From Streptomyces sp. Root431 (GTDB taxonomy: Bacteria; Actinomycetota; Actinomycetes; Streptomycetales; Streptomycetaceae): a stretch of DNA of 64,000 bases. Position 1 is the first letter of the stretch. Every line of letters starts with the position of its first letter. The stretch spans positions 186,077 to 250,076 of the forward strand of contig NZ_LMEI01000007.1 in NCBI RefSeq assembly GCF_001426585.1, given 5' to 3'. The notes beneath the pieces are model-generated. The model did not search any database and was not told the DNA's origin. It worked only from the letters and a program-made list of their open reading frames with translations. Below are positions 33,727-41,896 of this stretch, one piece after another. The position numbers and the translations under genes are program-made.

Positions 33727-35288
33727 TGCGCCGCCGCCTTCTTCTTGACGAGCGCGAAGGCCCGCTCCGCGCTCTCCTCGGTCAGGGCCTCGCACGTGCC
33801 CAGGGGGTAGTTGGGTCCCTTCACCTGGACGAAGAGCTCCAGGTTGACGTCCCGGGCGTACAGCACGCAGTGGCCGTCGGGCTTGTACCAGAGGGCCTCC
33901 TCGACGAAGTCGAGGTGGGAGACCCGCTGGGTGCTGCCGCGCATGTACATGCCCTCGTAGCGCCTCTTCGCGCCTTCGGCGCCGGTGGGGCCGCCCGGCT
34001 TGCTGCGGTAGAGGTCCCAGGCCAGGACGATCTGGTCGCCGGAGCGGGTGTTCCAGGTGCACTGGTTCGACGTGGCGCCGTCGTACTGGGTGTGCGCGGG
34101 CCCGCCGTCCTGGACCCGCTGCTGGGTGAACCCGGTCGGCACCTTCATCTTCGGGCGCAGCTGTACGCAGGAGGGGACGGGCCCCTCGTACGCGTCGGCC
34201 ACCCGGCTCAGCGGGACGTTCCCCGGCGTCGGGACGGGCTCGTCCACGAACGTGTAGTACACGTCGTCCGCCCAGCCGTTCACCGCGAACAGAGCCCCGG
34301 TGACCGCGAGGACCCCCGCGGCGACGGCGGCGACCGTCCAGCGGCGACGGCCCCGGCTCCGTACCCGGGGGAGGGCGGGCGACGTGGGGGCGGCCGCCGG
34401 CGGCGCCGCGCTCACCAGCCGGGCGGTCTCCGCCGCCTGCTCCGCGATCCGCCGGTGCACGGCCTCCGGCCACGGCCGCGCCGAGGGCGTCAGCGGCCCG
34501 ATGAGGGCGAGCAGGTCCTGCGGGGAGGGGCGCGCCCCCGGGTCCTTTGCGAGGCAGGCCGCGAGGAGTCCGCGCAGCCCCGGCGGTACGGCGCCGAGGT
34601 CGGGCTCCTCGTGGGCGATGCTGTACATCAGCGCGGGCGCCGAGGCGCCGCCGAACGGCGTCTTCCCCGTGCAGGCCACGACCAGGGTGGCGCCGAGCGC
34701 GAAGACGTCGGCCGCGGGGGTCGGCGCCCCGCCGGTGATCTGCTCGGGCGCCATGTACGCGGGGGAGCCGATCAGGGCGCCCGTGTGCGTGAGCTTCGTC
34801 AGGTGGTCGCCCGCGCGGGCGATGCCGAAGTCGATGACCCGGACGCCGTCGTCGGTGAGCATCACGTTCGACGGCTTCAGGTCCCGGTGGACGAGGCCCA
34901 CCCGGTGGATGTCGGCGAGCGCCTGGGCGAGGCCGGCGGCCAGCTGCCGTACCGCCTCCTCGGGCAGGAAGCCCTCCGCGAGGACGTCGCTCAGCGGGAG
35001 CCCGGGGAGGAAGAGCGAGGCGAGCCAGGGGGTCGGGGCGTCCGGGTCGGCGTCGACCACGGGCGCCGTGTACGCGCCGGACACCCGCCGCGAGGCGTCG
35101 ACCTCGCGGCGGAACCGCGACCGGAAGCCCTCGTCCTCGGCCAGGTCGGCGTGCACCTGCTTGACGGCCACCAGACTGCCGCTCGGCGCGACACCGAGCA
35201 GGACCCGGCCCATGCCACCCTGCCCGAGCACCGCGACCGTACGGAACGGCCCGACCTGTGCCGGGTCGTTCGGCGTCCGTGGACGCAT
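33723..35288 (-). CDS. Membrane-anchored Ser/Thr protein kinase (first of a tandem pair)
   Basis: 521 aa. Kinase domain about 12-270: LGQGGMGRVLLG, VAVKQVHADL, HRDLKPSNVML, DFGIARAG, GSPAYMAPEQ. Membrane helix about 320-340 (VAAVAAGVLAVTGALFAV), then an extracellular domain with four Cys (PSCVQLRP, NQCTWN, GHCVLYA, GTCEAL) matching those of the kinase at 33726. The shared Cys layout shows both sensor domains are homologous. GTGA overlap couples the two. ATG at 35288; a 9-bp inverted repeat lies upstream at 35338-35369. Confidence 0.92.
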   Translation of the reverse strand: MRPRTPNDPAQVGPFRTVAVLGQGGMGRVLLGVAPSGSLVAVKQVHADLAEDEGFRSRFRREVDASRRVSGAYTAPVVDADPDAPTPWLASLFLPGLPLSDVLAEGFLPEEAVRQLAAGLAQALADIHRVGLVHRDLKPSNVMLTDDGVRVIDFGIARAGDHLTKLTHTGALIGSPAYMAPEQITGGAPTPAADVFALGATLVVACTGKTPFGGASAPALMYSIAHEEPDLGAVPPGLRGLLAACLAKDPGARPSPQDLLALIGPLTPSARPWPEAVHRRIAEQAAETARLVSAAPPAAAPTSPALPRVRSRGRRRWTVAAVAAGVLAVTGALFAVNGWADDVYYTFVDEPVPTPGNVPLSRVADAYEGPVPSCVQLRPKMKVPTGFTQQRVQDGGPAHTQYDGATSNQCTWNTRSGDQIVLAWDLYRSKPGGPTGAEGAKRRYEGMYMRGSTQRVSHLDFVEEALWYKPDGHCVLYARDVNLELFVQVKGPNYPLGTCEALTEESAERAFALVKKKAAAQ

Positions 35289-35337
35289 GTGATCACCCTC
35301 CCCCGTGAGCGCGGAAGGGATCCTAGTCGGGGTGGCC

Positions 35338-35369
35338 GTGGATCACTCCGGATTCTCCGCGTGATCCAC
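35338..35369. promoter_or_regulatory. Inverted repeat GTGGATCAC / GTGATCCAC upstream of the kinase pair
   Basis: Perfect 9-bp arms (35338-35346 and 35361-35369) with a 14-nt centre. It lies between the SirB1-type gene stop and the first kinase start. It could be the terminator of the upstream gene or an operator for the kinases. Confidence 0.5.
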
Positions 35370-35388
35370 AAGACACCCACACGTACGG

Positions 35389-36273
35389 CTAGTTCAGGCG
35401 AGCCCTCGCCGCCAGCGCCCGCCTGCGGATGGTCGTCGCCGCCTCCGGGTCGACCGCGTCCATCACCCGCGCGTACGCCTCCATCTCCCCCGCCCCCGCG
35501 AGGAAATCGCCGCGCTGGACGAGCAGCTCCGCGCGCTCGTAGCGCAGGCGCGCCGGGTGGGAGGGCAGCAGCAGCGCGAGCTCCACGGCCCACAGGCCCA
35601 CGTCGGAGCGCTCGGGGCGGGGGGCCGCCCAGGCGCGGATGTTGTTGAGGACGCGCAGCACGATCGCGCCCGGCTCGGCCGGTCTGAGCATGGACCGGTC
35701 GAGGGCCTCGCCCGTCGCGCTCGCCACGAGCAGCTCCGCGTCCGCGCCCGTCATGGCCCGGCCGCCGGCGAAGGGGTCGGCGAGGTTCAGGTCGGCCGGG
35801 TCGCCGAAGCCGACGACGAAATGGCCGGGGAGCCCGAGTCCGTACACGGGCGCACCGGCCCGGCGGGCGACCTCCATCCACACGACGGAGAGCAGGATCG
35901 GCAGCCCCCGGCGGCGGCGCAGCACCTCGTGCAGGAGCGAGGACTCCAGCCGCTGGTAGTCGGCGGGCACGCCCTCGAAGCCCTCGCGGTCGCCGAGGAG
36001 CGCGGCGAGCTCGGCGGCCCAGGCACCGGTCGTGCGGGTCGCGTAGGGGACGAGTCCGGCGAGGCGGTCGAGCTCGATCTCGGCCTCGTCGATGGCGTGC
36101 CGGGTGACGGTCGGGTCGGCGACCGCCCCGACGAGCAGACAGAGCCGGGCGAGGTCGGGCCGCTCGGCCCGGGCCTCCTCCGCGAATTCGCGCCGCCAGT
36201 CCGGCGCGTCCTCCGGCGGTTCGCCGCTCGCCCGTTCGTCCGGTCCGTCGGACCCGGCTCCGTGCTCCGTCAC
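35389..36273 (-). CDS. SirB1/transglutaminase-like family protein
   Basis: 294 aa. After a 30-residue acidic N-terminus comes the SirB1-type helical domain: ARLCLLVGAVADP, EAEIELDRLAGLVP and LLHEVLRRRRGLPILLSVVWMEVARRAG (about 115-140). GHFVVGFG carries the His expected of the transglutaminase-like core. A TPR-like helical end (RYERAELLVQRGDFLAGAGEMEAYARV) follows. Members act, where known, as cofactors or proteases of regulatory proteins; the substrate is unknown. GTG start at 36273, 8 nt after the GNAT stop, in a short tandem duplication. Confidence 0.85.
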   Translation of the reverse strand: MTEHGAGSDGPDERASGEPPEDAPDWRREFAEEARAERPDLARLCLLVGAVADPTVTRHAIDEAEIELDRLAGLVPYATRTTGAWAAELAALLGDREGFEGVPADYQRLESSLLHEVLRRRRGLPILLSVVWMEVARRAGAPVYGLGLPGHFVVGFGDPADLNLADPFAGGRAMTGADAELLVASATGEALDRSMLRPAEPGAIVLRVLNNIRAWAAPRPERSDVGLWAVELALLLPSHPARLRYERAELLVQRGDFLAGAGEMEAYARVMDAVDPEAATTIRRRALAARARLN

Positions 36274-36280
36274 GCCTCCG

Positions 36281-37282
36281 TCACGCCTCCGACCATCGGT
36301 AGTGGTGGTAGTGGTGGTGGACCGCGAAGCCCATCCCGTCGTACAACGCCCGGGCGCCGTCGTTGTCCGCCTCCACCTGGAGCCAGGCCGCCGACGCGCC
36401 CTCGTCGAGCGCCTGCCGGGCGAGCGCCGTCATGACGGTCGTCGCCAGGCCCCGCCGCCGGAGGGCGGGGTCGACCTCGACGGCCATGAAGCCGGCCCAG
36501 CGGCCGTCGACGACGCAGCGCCCGATCGCCGCGGGTACCTCTCCCGTGCCCGCCACGGACGCGAACCACACACTCGGCCCGGAGGTGAGGACCGGCCGCA
36601 CCGCCGGGCTCGGCTCCCCGAAGCGCTGGTAGCGGCTCAGCCAGGCCTCGTCGACCGTCCGCGAGAGGCGTACGGCGGAGACGTCGGCGTCCTGGTCGCC
36701 GATCGGGGCCAGCGCGCCGATCTGCACCTGGGCGGAGACCTCGCGCCGCCAGCCGTGCCGGTCGAGCTCCGCGCACAGCAGCTCCTGCGTGCCCTCGGCG
36801 CCGGTCGCGGTCTGGACGTACGCGGGGAGCTTCCGGGCCGCGTACCACTCCCGTACGCGGGTCAGGGCCTCCGCCACCGGGACCCCCGGATCGCCGAGCG
36901 GCAGCACGGAGTTGGCGCGGCGGGTGAATCCGTCGGCGGCCCGCAGCGTCCACTCGCCGAGCGGCTCGCTCTCGACCGGCTGCCAGGCGCGCGCGGTGGC
37001 CCGGGCCAGCTCCGGGAAGGTGGCCGAAGGCCCCCGGCGGCGGGCCGGAGCGGGCGGTACGACCTTGCCCGCGGCGAGGGAGCTTTCCGCGATCCGGACG
37101 GCTTCACCGCTCTTTCGTGTGATCAGCAGCACACCGGAGTCCCACGATGTGAGAACTCCGACCGCGTCGGTGTACCTCTCGCCCGGCGCGGCCGAGTCTG
37201 TCACGTACCGAACGGAGACACGTTTTCCCACGTCAGCGCTGGTGATTCGGACCTCAAGGAGTCCTCCGCCGGTCAATTCCAC
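36281..37282 (-). CDS. GNAT-family N-acetyltransferase with N-terminal accessory domain
   Basis: About 333 aa from a GTG at 37282 with GGAG 5 nt upstream; an ATG at 37342 is in frame but lacks an SD. Residues 1-75 form a small beta-rich module (VGKRVSVRYV, VGVLTSWDSGVLLITRKSG). The C-terminal GNAT domain (about 190-330) has the acetyl-CoA loop DPALRRRGLATTVMTALARQA and the motif B segment ADNDGARALYDGMGF. It ends in an unusual His/Tyr-rich run (HHHYHHY). Acceptor substrate unknown. Divergent from the ferredoxin gene at 37395. Confidence 0.88.
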   Translation of the reverse strand: MELTGGGLLEVRITSADVGKRVSVRYVTDSAAPGERYTDAVGVLTSWDSGVLLITRKSGEAVRIAESSLAAGKVVPPAPARRRGPSATFPELARATARAWQPVESEPLGEWTLRAADGFTRRANSVLPLGDPGVPVAEALTRVREWYAARKLPAYVQTATGAEGTQELLCAELDRHGWRREVSAQVQIGALAPIGDQDADVSAVRLSRTVDEAWLSRYQRFGEPSPAVRPVLTSGPSVWFASVAGTGEVPAAIGRCVVDGRWAGFMAVEVDPALRRRGLATTVMTALARQALDEGASAAWLQVEADNDGARALYDGMGFAVHHHYHHYRWSEA

Positions 37283-37394
37283 AGCTTCTCCGCCCCTCCT
37301 GTTCGGATCGCCCCCAAGAACGGAGATACTAGGTGCGGGCATCGACGACGCCGCGCTCCCGCGCAGACCAGCCCTATCGAGGAGGAACGACAGC

Positions 37395-37715
37395 GTGACC
37401 TACGTCATCGCGCAGCCTTGTGTCGACGTGAAGGACAAGGCGTGCATCGAGGAGTGCCCCGTCGACTGCATCTACGAGGGCAAGCGGTCCTTGTACATCC
37501 ACCCGGACGAATGCGTCGACTGCGGGGCCTGTGAGCCGGTCTGCCCTGTGGAGGCGATCTTCTACGAGGACGACACCCCGGAGGAGTGGAAGGACTACTA
37601 CAAGGCGAACGTCGAGTTCTTCGACGAGCTCGGTTCGCCCGGTGGTGCCTCCAAGCTCGGCGAGATCGAGCGTGACCACCCCTTCATCGCCGCCCTGCCG
37701 CCGCAGAACGGCTGA
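37395..37715 (+). CDS. fdxA: 7Fe ferredoxin [3Fe-4S][4Fe-4S]
   Basis: 106 aa, normal length. By analogy with Azotobacter FdI, Cys9, Cys17 and Cys50 should bind [3Fe-4S], and Cys21, Cys40, Cys43 and Cys46 [4Fe-4S]. Cys25 is extra. The family C-terminal extension (DTPEEWKDYYKANVEFFDELG) is present. GTG at 37395 follows GGAGGA with 8-nt spacing. It carries electrons for cytochrome P450s and other redox partners. A 14-bp terminator follows, then dapC; the same ferredoxin-dapC order is known in mycobacteria (from memory). Confidence 0.96.
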   Translation: MTYVIAQPCVDVKDKACIEECPVDCIYEGKRSLYIHPDECVDCGACEPVCPVEAIFYEDDTPEEWKDYYKANVEFFDELGSPGGASKLGEIERDHPFIAALPPQNG

Positions 37716-37727
37716 TCGACCGCATCC

Positions 37728-37760
37728 GGTCCCGTACGGCGTCGGTCGCCGTACGGGACC
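37728..37760 (+). terminator. Terminator of the ferredoxin gene
   Basis: Perfect 14-bp stem (37728-37741 with 37747-37760) and 5-nt loop, 13 nt after the stop and 40 nt before dapC, so dapC may receive only read-through or its own promoter. Confidence 0.8.
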
Positions 37761-37800
37761 GAGGCGTTTCCCCGTACGTACAGGAAGTGAGAGCCAACCC

Positions 37801-38895
37801 GTGAGCGCAGTCTCTTCGCGCCTGCCCGTCTTCCCCTGGGACAAGCTGGAGCCGTACAAGAAGACGGCCGTGGCGCACCCGGACGGAATCGTGGACCTCT
37901 CGGTCGGCACGCCCGTCGACCCGGTCCCCGCGCTGATCCAGGACGCCCTGGTCGCGGCGGCGGACTCGCCGGGCTATCCCACGGTGTGGGGGACGAAAGA
38001 GCTGCGGGACGCGCTCACCGGCTGGTGCGAACGCCGCCTCGGCGCGGTGGACTTCGCCCACGAGAACGTACTGCCGGTGGTCGGCTCCAAGGAGCTCGTC
38101 GCCTGGCTGCCGACGCAGCTGGGGCTCGGCGCCGGGGACAAGGTGGCGTACCCCCGCCTCGCCTACCCGACGTACGAGGTCGGCGCGCGGCTCTGCGGCG
38201 CCGAGCCGGTCGTCTACGACGACCCCACGGAGCTCGACCCGGCGGGTCTGAAGCTGCTCTGGCTCAACTCCCCGTCCAACCCCACCGGCAAGGTCCTCGG
38301 CAAGGACGAGCTGACCCGGATCGTGGCCTGGGCGCGCGAGCACGGCGTGCTCGTCTTCTCCGACGAGTGCTACCTGGAGCTGGGCTGGGAGGCCGACCCG
38401 GTCTCCGTCCTGCACCCGGACGTCTGCGGCGGTTCGTACGAGGGGATCGTCGCCGTCCACTCGCTCTCCAAGCGCTCCAACCTGGCCGGCTACCGCGCCG
38501 CGTTCATCGCGGGCGACCCGGCCGTGCTCGGCGAGCTGCTCCTGATCCGCAAGCACGGCGGCATGATGACCGCGGCCCCGGTGCAGGCGGCGACGGTCGC
38601 GGCGCTCGGCGACGACGCGCACGTGGCCGAGCAGCGGGCGCGGTACGCGGCCCGCCGGGCGGCGCTGCGGGCGGCCCTGGAGGCGCACGGCTTCCGGATC
38701 GAGCACAGCGAGGCGAGCCTGTACCTGTGGGCGACCCGGGACGAGCCGTGCTGGGAGACCGTGGCCTACCTGGCGGACAAGGGCATCCTGGTGGCTCCCG
38801 GAGACTTCTACGGCGAGGCCGGGGAGCGGTTCGTGCGGGTGGCGTTCACGGCGACGGACGAGCGCGTCGACGCGGCGGTCAAGCGGCTCGGCTAG
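37801..38895 (+). CDS. dapC: Succinyldiaminopimelate aminotransferase DapC (PLP-dependent, class I/II)
   Basis: 364 aa. Fold-type I aminotransferase: GTPVDPVPALIQDAL, PGYPTVWGTKELRDAL, LNSPSNPTGKVL, DECYLELGW, and the PLP-binding Lys in SLSKRSNLAGYR (about 221-232). Catalyses the amination step of the succinylase branch of DAP/lysine synthesis, supplying murein DAP. dapE lies 1.8 kb downstream, consistent with the pathway. GTG start with GGAAGTGAG upstream. Related proteins can also transaminate prephenate. Confidence 0.93.
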   Translation: MSAVSSRLPVFPWDKLEPYKKTAVAHPDGIVDLSVGTPVDPVPALIQDALVAAADSPGYPTVWGTKELRDALTGWCERRLGAVDFAHENVLPVVGSKELVAWLPTQLGLGAGDKVAYPRLAYPTYEVGARLCGAEPVVYDDPTELDPAGLKLLWLNSPSNPTGKVLGKDELTRIVAWAREHGVLVFSDECYLELGWEADPVSVLHPDVCGGSYEGIVAVHSLSKRSNLAGYRAAFIAGDPAVLGELLLIRKHGGMMTAAPVQAATVAALGDDAHVAEQRARYAARRAALRAALEAHGFRIEHSEASLYLWATRDEPCWETVAYLADKGILVAPGDFYGEAGERFVRVAFTATDERVDAAVKRLG

Positions 38896-38904
38896 ACGGC
38901 GACA

Positions 38905-38948
38905 CGCGGGAGGGCCCGGGGAGCACCTGCTCCCCGGGCCCTCCCGCG
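38905..38948. terminator. Strong bidirectional terminator between dapC and the secreted-protein gene
   Basis: 21-bp perfect stem (38905-38925 with 38928-38948) around a 2-nt centre, between convergent genes. Confidence 0.9.
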
Positions 38949-38961
38949 TCTCTGCGGATGA

Positions 38962-39411
38962 TCAGCCGATCGGCAGGCCGCCCAGGGACGGGGCGGCGGG
39001 CAGGCCGCCGCCCAGGGCGCCGGAGGCCGGGCCCTGCGCGCTCTGGCCGGCGGCGCCGGCCGTCTTGCCGACGACCTCGCCGGTGCTGCCGGCGGCCTCG
39101 CCGGCCACCTTCTGCGCGGCCGGGGTGGCGGTCTTGCCCGCCGCGCCGACGGTCTTTCCGGCGGCCGGGACGGCCGTGCCGACGGCCTCGCTGCCGGTCG
39201 CGCCGACGACGCCGGTGGCGGCCTGCGCCCCGCTGTCGACAGCGGTGCCCGCACCGGCGGCGTCCAAGGCGCTGATGCCGCCGAGGGCGCCGGTCGGCGC
39301 GATGCTGTGGTCAAGGGCGCTCGCGGAGCCGGCCGCACCGACCACGGGGGCTGCTCCGGCCGCGATGAGGAGGGCGGCGCGGGCGATCCGACGGGTCAGG
39401 GGGAGGGACAT
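38962..39411 (-). CDS. Secreted Ala/Gly/Thr-rich protein, unknown function
   Basis: 149 aa. Twin-Arg-containing signal peptide (MSLPLTRRIARAALLIAAGAAP...GSASA, cleavage near residue 34). The mature part is low-complexity with repeating VGxTG/AAGKT-type units (TGVVGATGSEAVGTAVPAAGKTVGAAGKT is spread over about 60-105) and no Cys. ATG at 39411 follows AAGGAGCACC. It ends just before the shared terminator. No domain is recognised; a wall-associated or structural role is possible. Confidence 0.75.
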   Translation of the reverse strand: MSLPLTRRIARAALLIAAGAAPVVGAAGSASALDHSIAPTGALGGISALDAAGAGTAVDSGAQAATGVVGATGSEAVGTAVPAAGKTVGAAGKTATPAAQKVAGEAAGSTGEVVGKTAGAAGQSAQGPASGALGGGLPAAPSLGGLPIG

Positions 39412-39713
39412 GGTGCTCCTTCGACAGGTGCGACGAGTGGTGTTCGGACGCAGTGACAACCGGTTCCGGGGTGGGAGAGGTTGCGGCGGTCGAAGGTAAA
39501 GGATTGGTAATGCGTCGTATTGTCGGGTGGGGAGGAAAACGGACGAACGTCTCATTGTGTGGATGCCTGCCGAACCGTCACTTCCCTTGCGTCGCAAGGG
39601 AGTTGAGGTGTCGCGACCCGACGCCGAAATGCCCGCCCGGAGTGCGTGCGAATTTCTCGGAATTCCGTCCGCGAGCATGCCACGGAGGAGTGAACGACCG
39701 TACGGGTGACCGG
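39412..39713. promoter_or_regulatory. Gene-free region with a 19-bp palindrome
   Basis: 302 bp between two minus-strand genes. Near 39480-39545 it is AT-richer than its surroundings, the likely promoter of the secreted-protein gene. A perfect inverted repeat (9-bp arms, 1-nt centre) lies at 39583-39601, either terminator of the lysozyme-like gene or operator. No ORF with start signals was seen. Confidence 0.5.
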
Positions 39714-40688
39714 CTATCGAGCGAGCCGGAGGCGGACCGAACCCGCGTCGGACGCGGCACCGGCAGCCGTCGGGGAGGCCTTCTCCCAGCCGCCGGACGA
39801 GTCGCTCGCGCGCCACACCCGGTCCCCGAACGCGACCTCCGTGACGCGCAGCTCATCCGCCCGCGCCACCGCCCACTGCGCCAGCTCCCAGCCGCGCCGC
39901 TCGTCCGTCCCGGCCCCCGGAGCCGTACCCGCGCCCGATGCCGTCCGGACCGGCACCACGAGCACCGGCGGTTCCGTGGCCGACCGGCCCGCGCTCGACC
40001 CGCCCGTGACCGCCTTCGGCGCCGCCTTCTCGCCGAAGGCCCGCACCAGCTCCTTGCGCACCAGCTCCGGATCGCCCGGCGGGCCCTTCAGATCGCTCGC
40101 CGTGCACTTCAGAGCGGCCGGGGCCCGGCCCGTCAGCGCCGCCGAGAGCAGGGTGGCGTCCGGCTCGTGCTTCGCGTACGCCTGCGGGAAACCGCTCTTC
40201 TGCACCTTCTGCGCCGCCACCGTCAGCGGCAGCCGCGAGTACCCCGGAACCTTCTCGAGACCCTCATAGAACTTCCCCGCCGAGTACACCGGATCCATGA
40301 TCTGCGCCGGCGTCCCCCAGCCCATCGAGGGCCGCTGCTGGAACAGACCGAGCGAGTCCCGGTCGCCGTGCTCGATGTTCCGCAGCGCCGACTCCTGGAG
40401 CGCCGTCGCGAGCGCGATCGTCACCGCACGCTCCGGCAGCCCCCGAGAGGTGCCGACCGCCGAGATCGTCGCCGCGTTCGACGCCTGGTCCGGCGTGAAC
40501 TCGTACCGGTTCTCACCGGTTCCGACACTGCACCGCGGCGTGCCCTTGCTCCCTGTCACCTGGTGGAAGGCCACGTACGAGGCCAGACCGAGGAGCGCGG
40601 CGAGGGCGGCCGCGGAACGGGCGAGACGGCCACGGCGGGCGGGGCGGCCGCGACGGACGGGGCGGGTGGGCTCGGACACGGGGCCCAC
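39714..40688 (-). CDS. Membrane-anchored lysozyme/transglycosylase-like protein
   Basis: 324 aa from GTG 40688 (or GTG 40679, in frame). Basic N-terminus (RRGRPARRGRLARS), then a membrane anchor (AAALAALLGLASYVAF, about 28-43). The outer domain has TIALATALQESALRNIEHGD and SLGLFQQRPSMGWG, the Glu-Ser and GLFQQR pattern of lytic transglycosylase/lysozyme folds, with NAATISAVGTSRGLPERAV before it. Such proteins are sometimes labelled heavy-metal transporters, which the sequence does not support. The candidate catalytic Glu is in LQES (about 96). Divergent from dapE, 29 nt away. Confidence 0.72.
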   Translation of the reverse strand: MGPVSEPTRPVRRGRPARRGRLARSAAALAALLGLASYVAFHQVTGSKGTPRCSVGTGENRYEFTPDQASNAATISAVGTSRGLPERAVTIALATALQESALRNIEHGDRDSLGLFQQRPSMGWGTPAQIMDPVYSAGKFYEGLEKVPGYSRLPLTVAAQKVQKSGFPQAYAKHEPDATLLSAALTGRAPAALKCTASDLKGPPGDPELVRKELVRAFGEKAAPKAVTGGSSAGRSATEPPVLVVPVRTASGAGTAPGAGTDERRGWELAQWAVARADELRVTEVAFGDRVWRASDSSGGWEKASPTAAGAASDAGSVRLRLAR

Positions 40689-40717
40689 CGTACTGGAGGC
40701 CGGGTTAGGGTCGGCAC

Positions 40718-41812
40718 ATGGCTGACATCACTCCGCGCGAGACCCGGCTGGACCTCTCCCAGGACGGGGCCGCGCTCACCGCAGCACTCGTCGACTTCCC
40801 GTCCGTCAGCGGGACGGAGCAGCCGCTCGCGGACGCCATCGAGCAGGCCCTGCGCGCCCTGCCGCACCTCACCGTCGACCGCGTCGGCAACAACGTCGTC
40901 GCCCGTACGAACCTCGGCCGCGCCGAGCGGATCGTGCTCGCCGGCCACATCGACACCGTGCCGATCGCCGACAACGTCCCCTCGCGGCTCGACGAGGACG
41001 GCATCCTCTGGGGCTGCGGCACGAGCGACATGAAGTCCGGCGTCGCCGTCCAGCTCCGGATCGCCGCCACCGTCCCCGAGCCCAACCGCGACCTCACCTT
41101 CGTCTTCTACGACAACGAGGAGGTCGCCGCCGACCTCAACGGCCTCGGGAAGATCGCCGCCGCGCACCCCGACTGGATGGAGGGCGACTTCGCCGTCCTC
41201 CTGGAGCCCTCCGACGCACAGGTCGAGGGAGGCTGCCAGGGCACCCTGCGCGTCATCCTGCACACCGCGGGCGAGCGCGCCCACTCCGCGCGCTCCTGGA
41301 TGGGCTCCAACGCCATCCACACCGCCGCCCCGATCCTCGCCCGCCTCGCCGCGTACGAGCCGCGCAAGCCCGTCATCGACGGCCTGGAGTACCACGAGGG
41401 CCTCAACGCGGTCGCGATCCAGGGCGGCGTCGCCACCAACGTCATCCCCGACGCCTGCACCGTCACGGTCAACTACCGGTACGCCCCCGACCGCTCCCCG
41501 GCCGAGGCGCTGGCGTACGTCCGCGAGTTCTTCGCCGACTGCGACATCGCCGACTTCGTGATCGACGACGAGAGCCCCGGCGCGCTGCCCGGCCTCTCCC
41601 ACCCCGCAGCCGAGGCCTTCATGAAGGCCGTCGGCGGCAGCGCCCAGCCCAAGTTCGGCTGGACCGACGTGTCCCGCTTCAGCGCCCTCGGCGTGCCGGC
41701 GGTCAACTACGGGCCCGGCGACCCGATCTACGCGCACAAGCGCGACGAGCACGTCCCCGTCGACAGGATCCACCACTGCGAGGCACGACTCCGCGACTGG
41801 CTGACTGCCTGA
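40718..41812 (+). CDS. dapE: Succinyl-diaminopimelate desuccinylase
   Basis: 364 aa. M20 metallopeptidase fold: GHIDTVPIADN (His zinc ligand), GCGTSDMKSG (bridging Asp), FVFYDNEEVAAD (catalytic Glu pair), and the dimerisation domain with AHSARSWMGSNAIH. The C-terminal GDPIYAHKRDEHVPV holds the last His ligand. Hydrolyses N-succinyl-LL-DAP to LL-DAP, following DapC in the same pathway. ATG at 40718 just after GGGTCGGCAC; weak SD. Confidence 0.95.
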   Translation: MADITPRETRLDLSQDGAALTAALVDFPSVSGTEQPLADAIEQALRALPHLTVDRVGNNVVARTNLGRAERIVLAGHIDTVPIADNVPSRLDEDGILWGCGTSDMKSGVAVQLRIAATVPEPNRDLTFVFYDNEEVAADLNGLGKIAAAHPDWMEGDFAVLLEPSDAQVEGGCQGTLRVILHTAGERAHSARSWMGSNAIHTAAPILARLAAYEPRKPVIDGLEYHEGLNAVAIQGGVATNVIPDACTVTVNYRYAPDRSPAEALAYVREFFADCDIADFVIDDESPGALPGLSHPAAEAFMKAVGGSAQPKFGWTDVSRFSALGVPAVNYGPGDPIYAHKRDEHVPVDRIHHCEARLRDWLTA

Positions 41813-41896
41813 CTTCCGTAATTTCGCGTTTCGTCACCTCTGTCGTCCTACGCTGACCGGACCAGAAGATCAGTGGATCGGCGGAGGGAGCAGGCC

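Noticed and set aside
32155..34473. A 772-codon frame extending the second kinase into the first
   Set aside because: The extension is out-of-frame shadow of the upstream kinase. The kinase domain begins right after the GTG at 33726.
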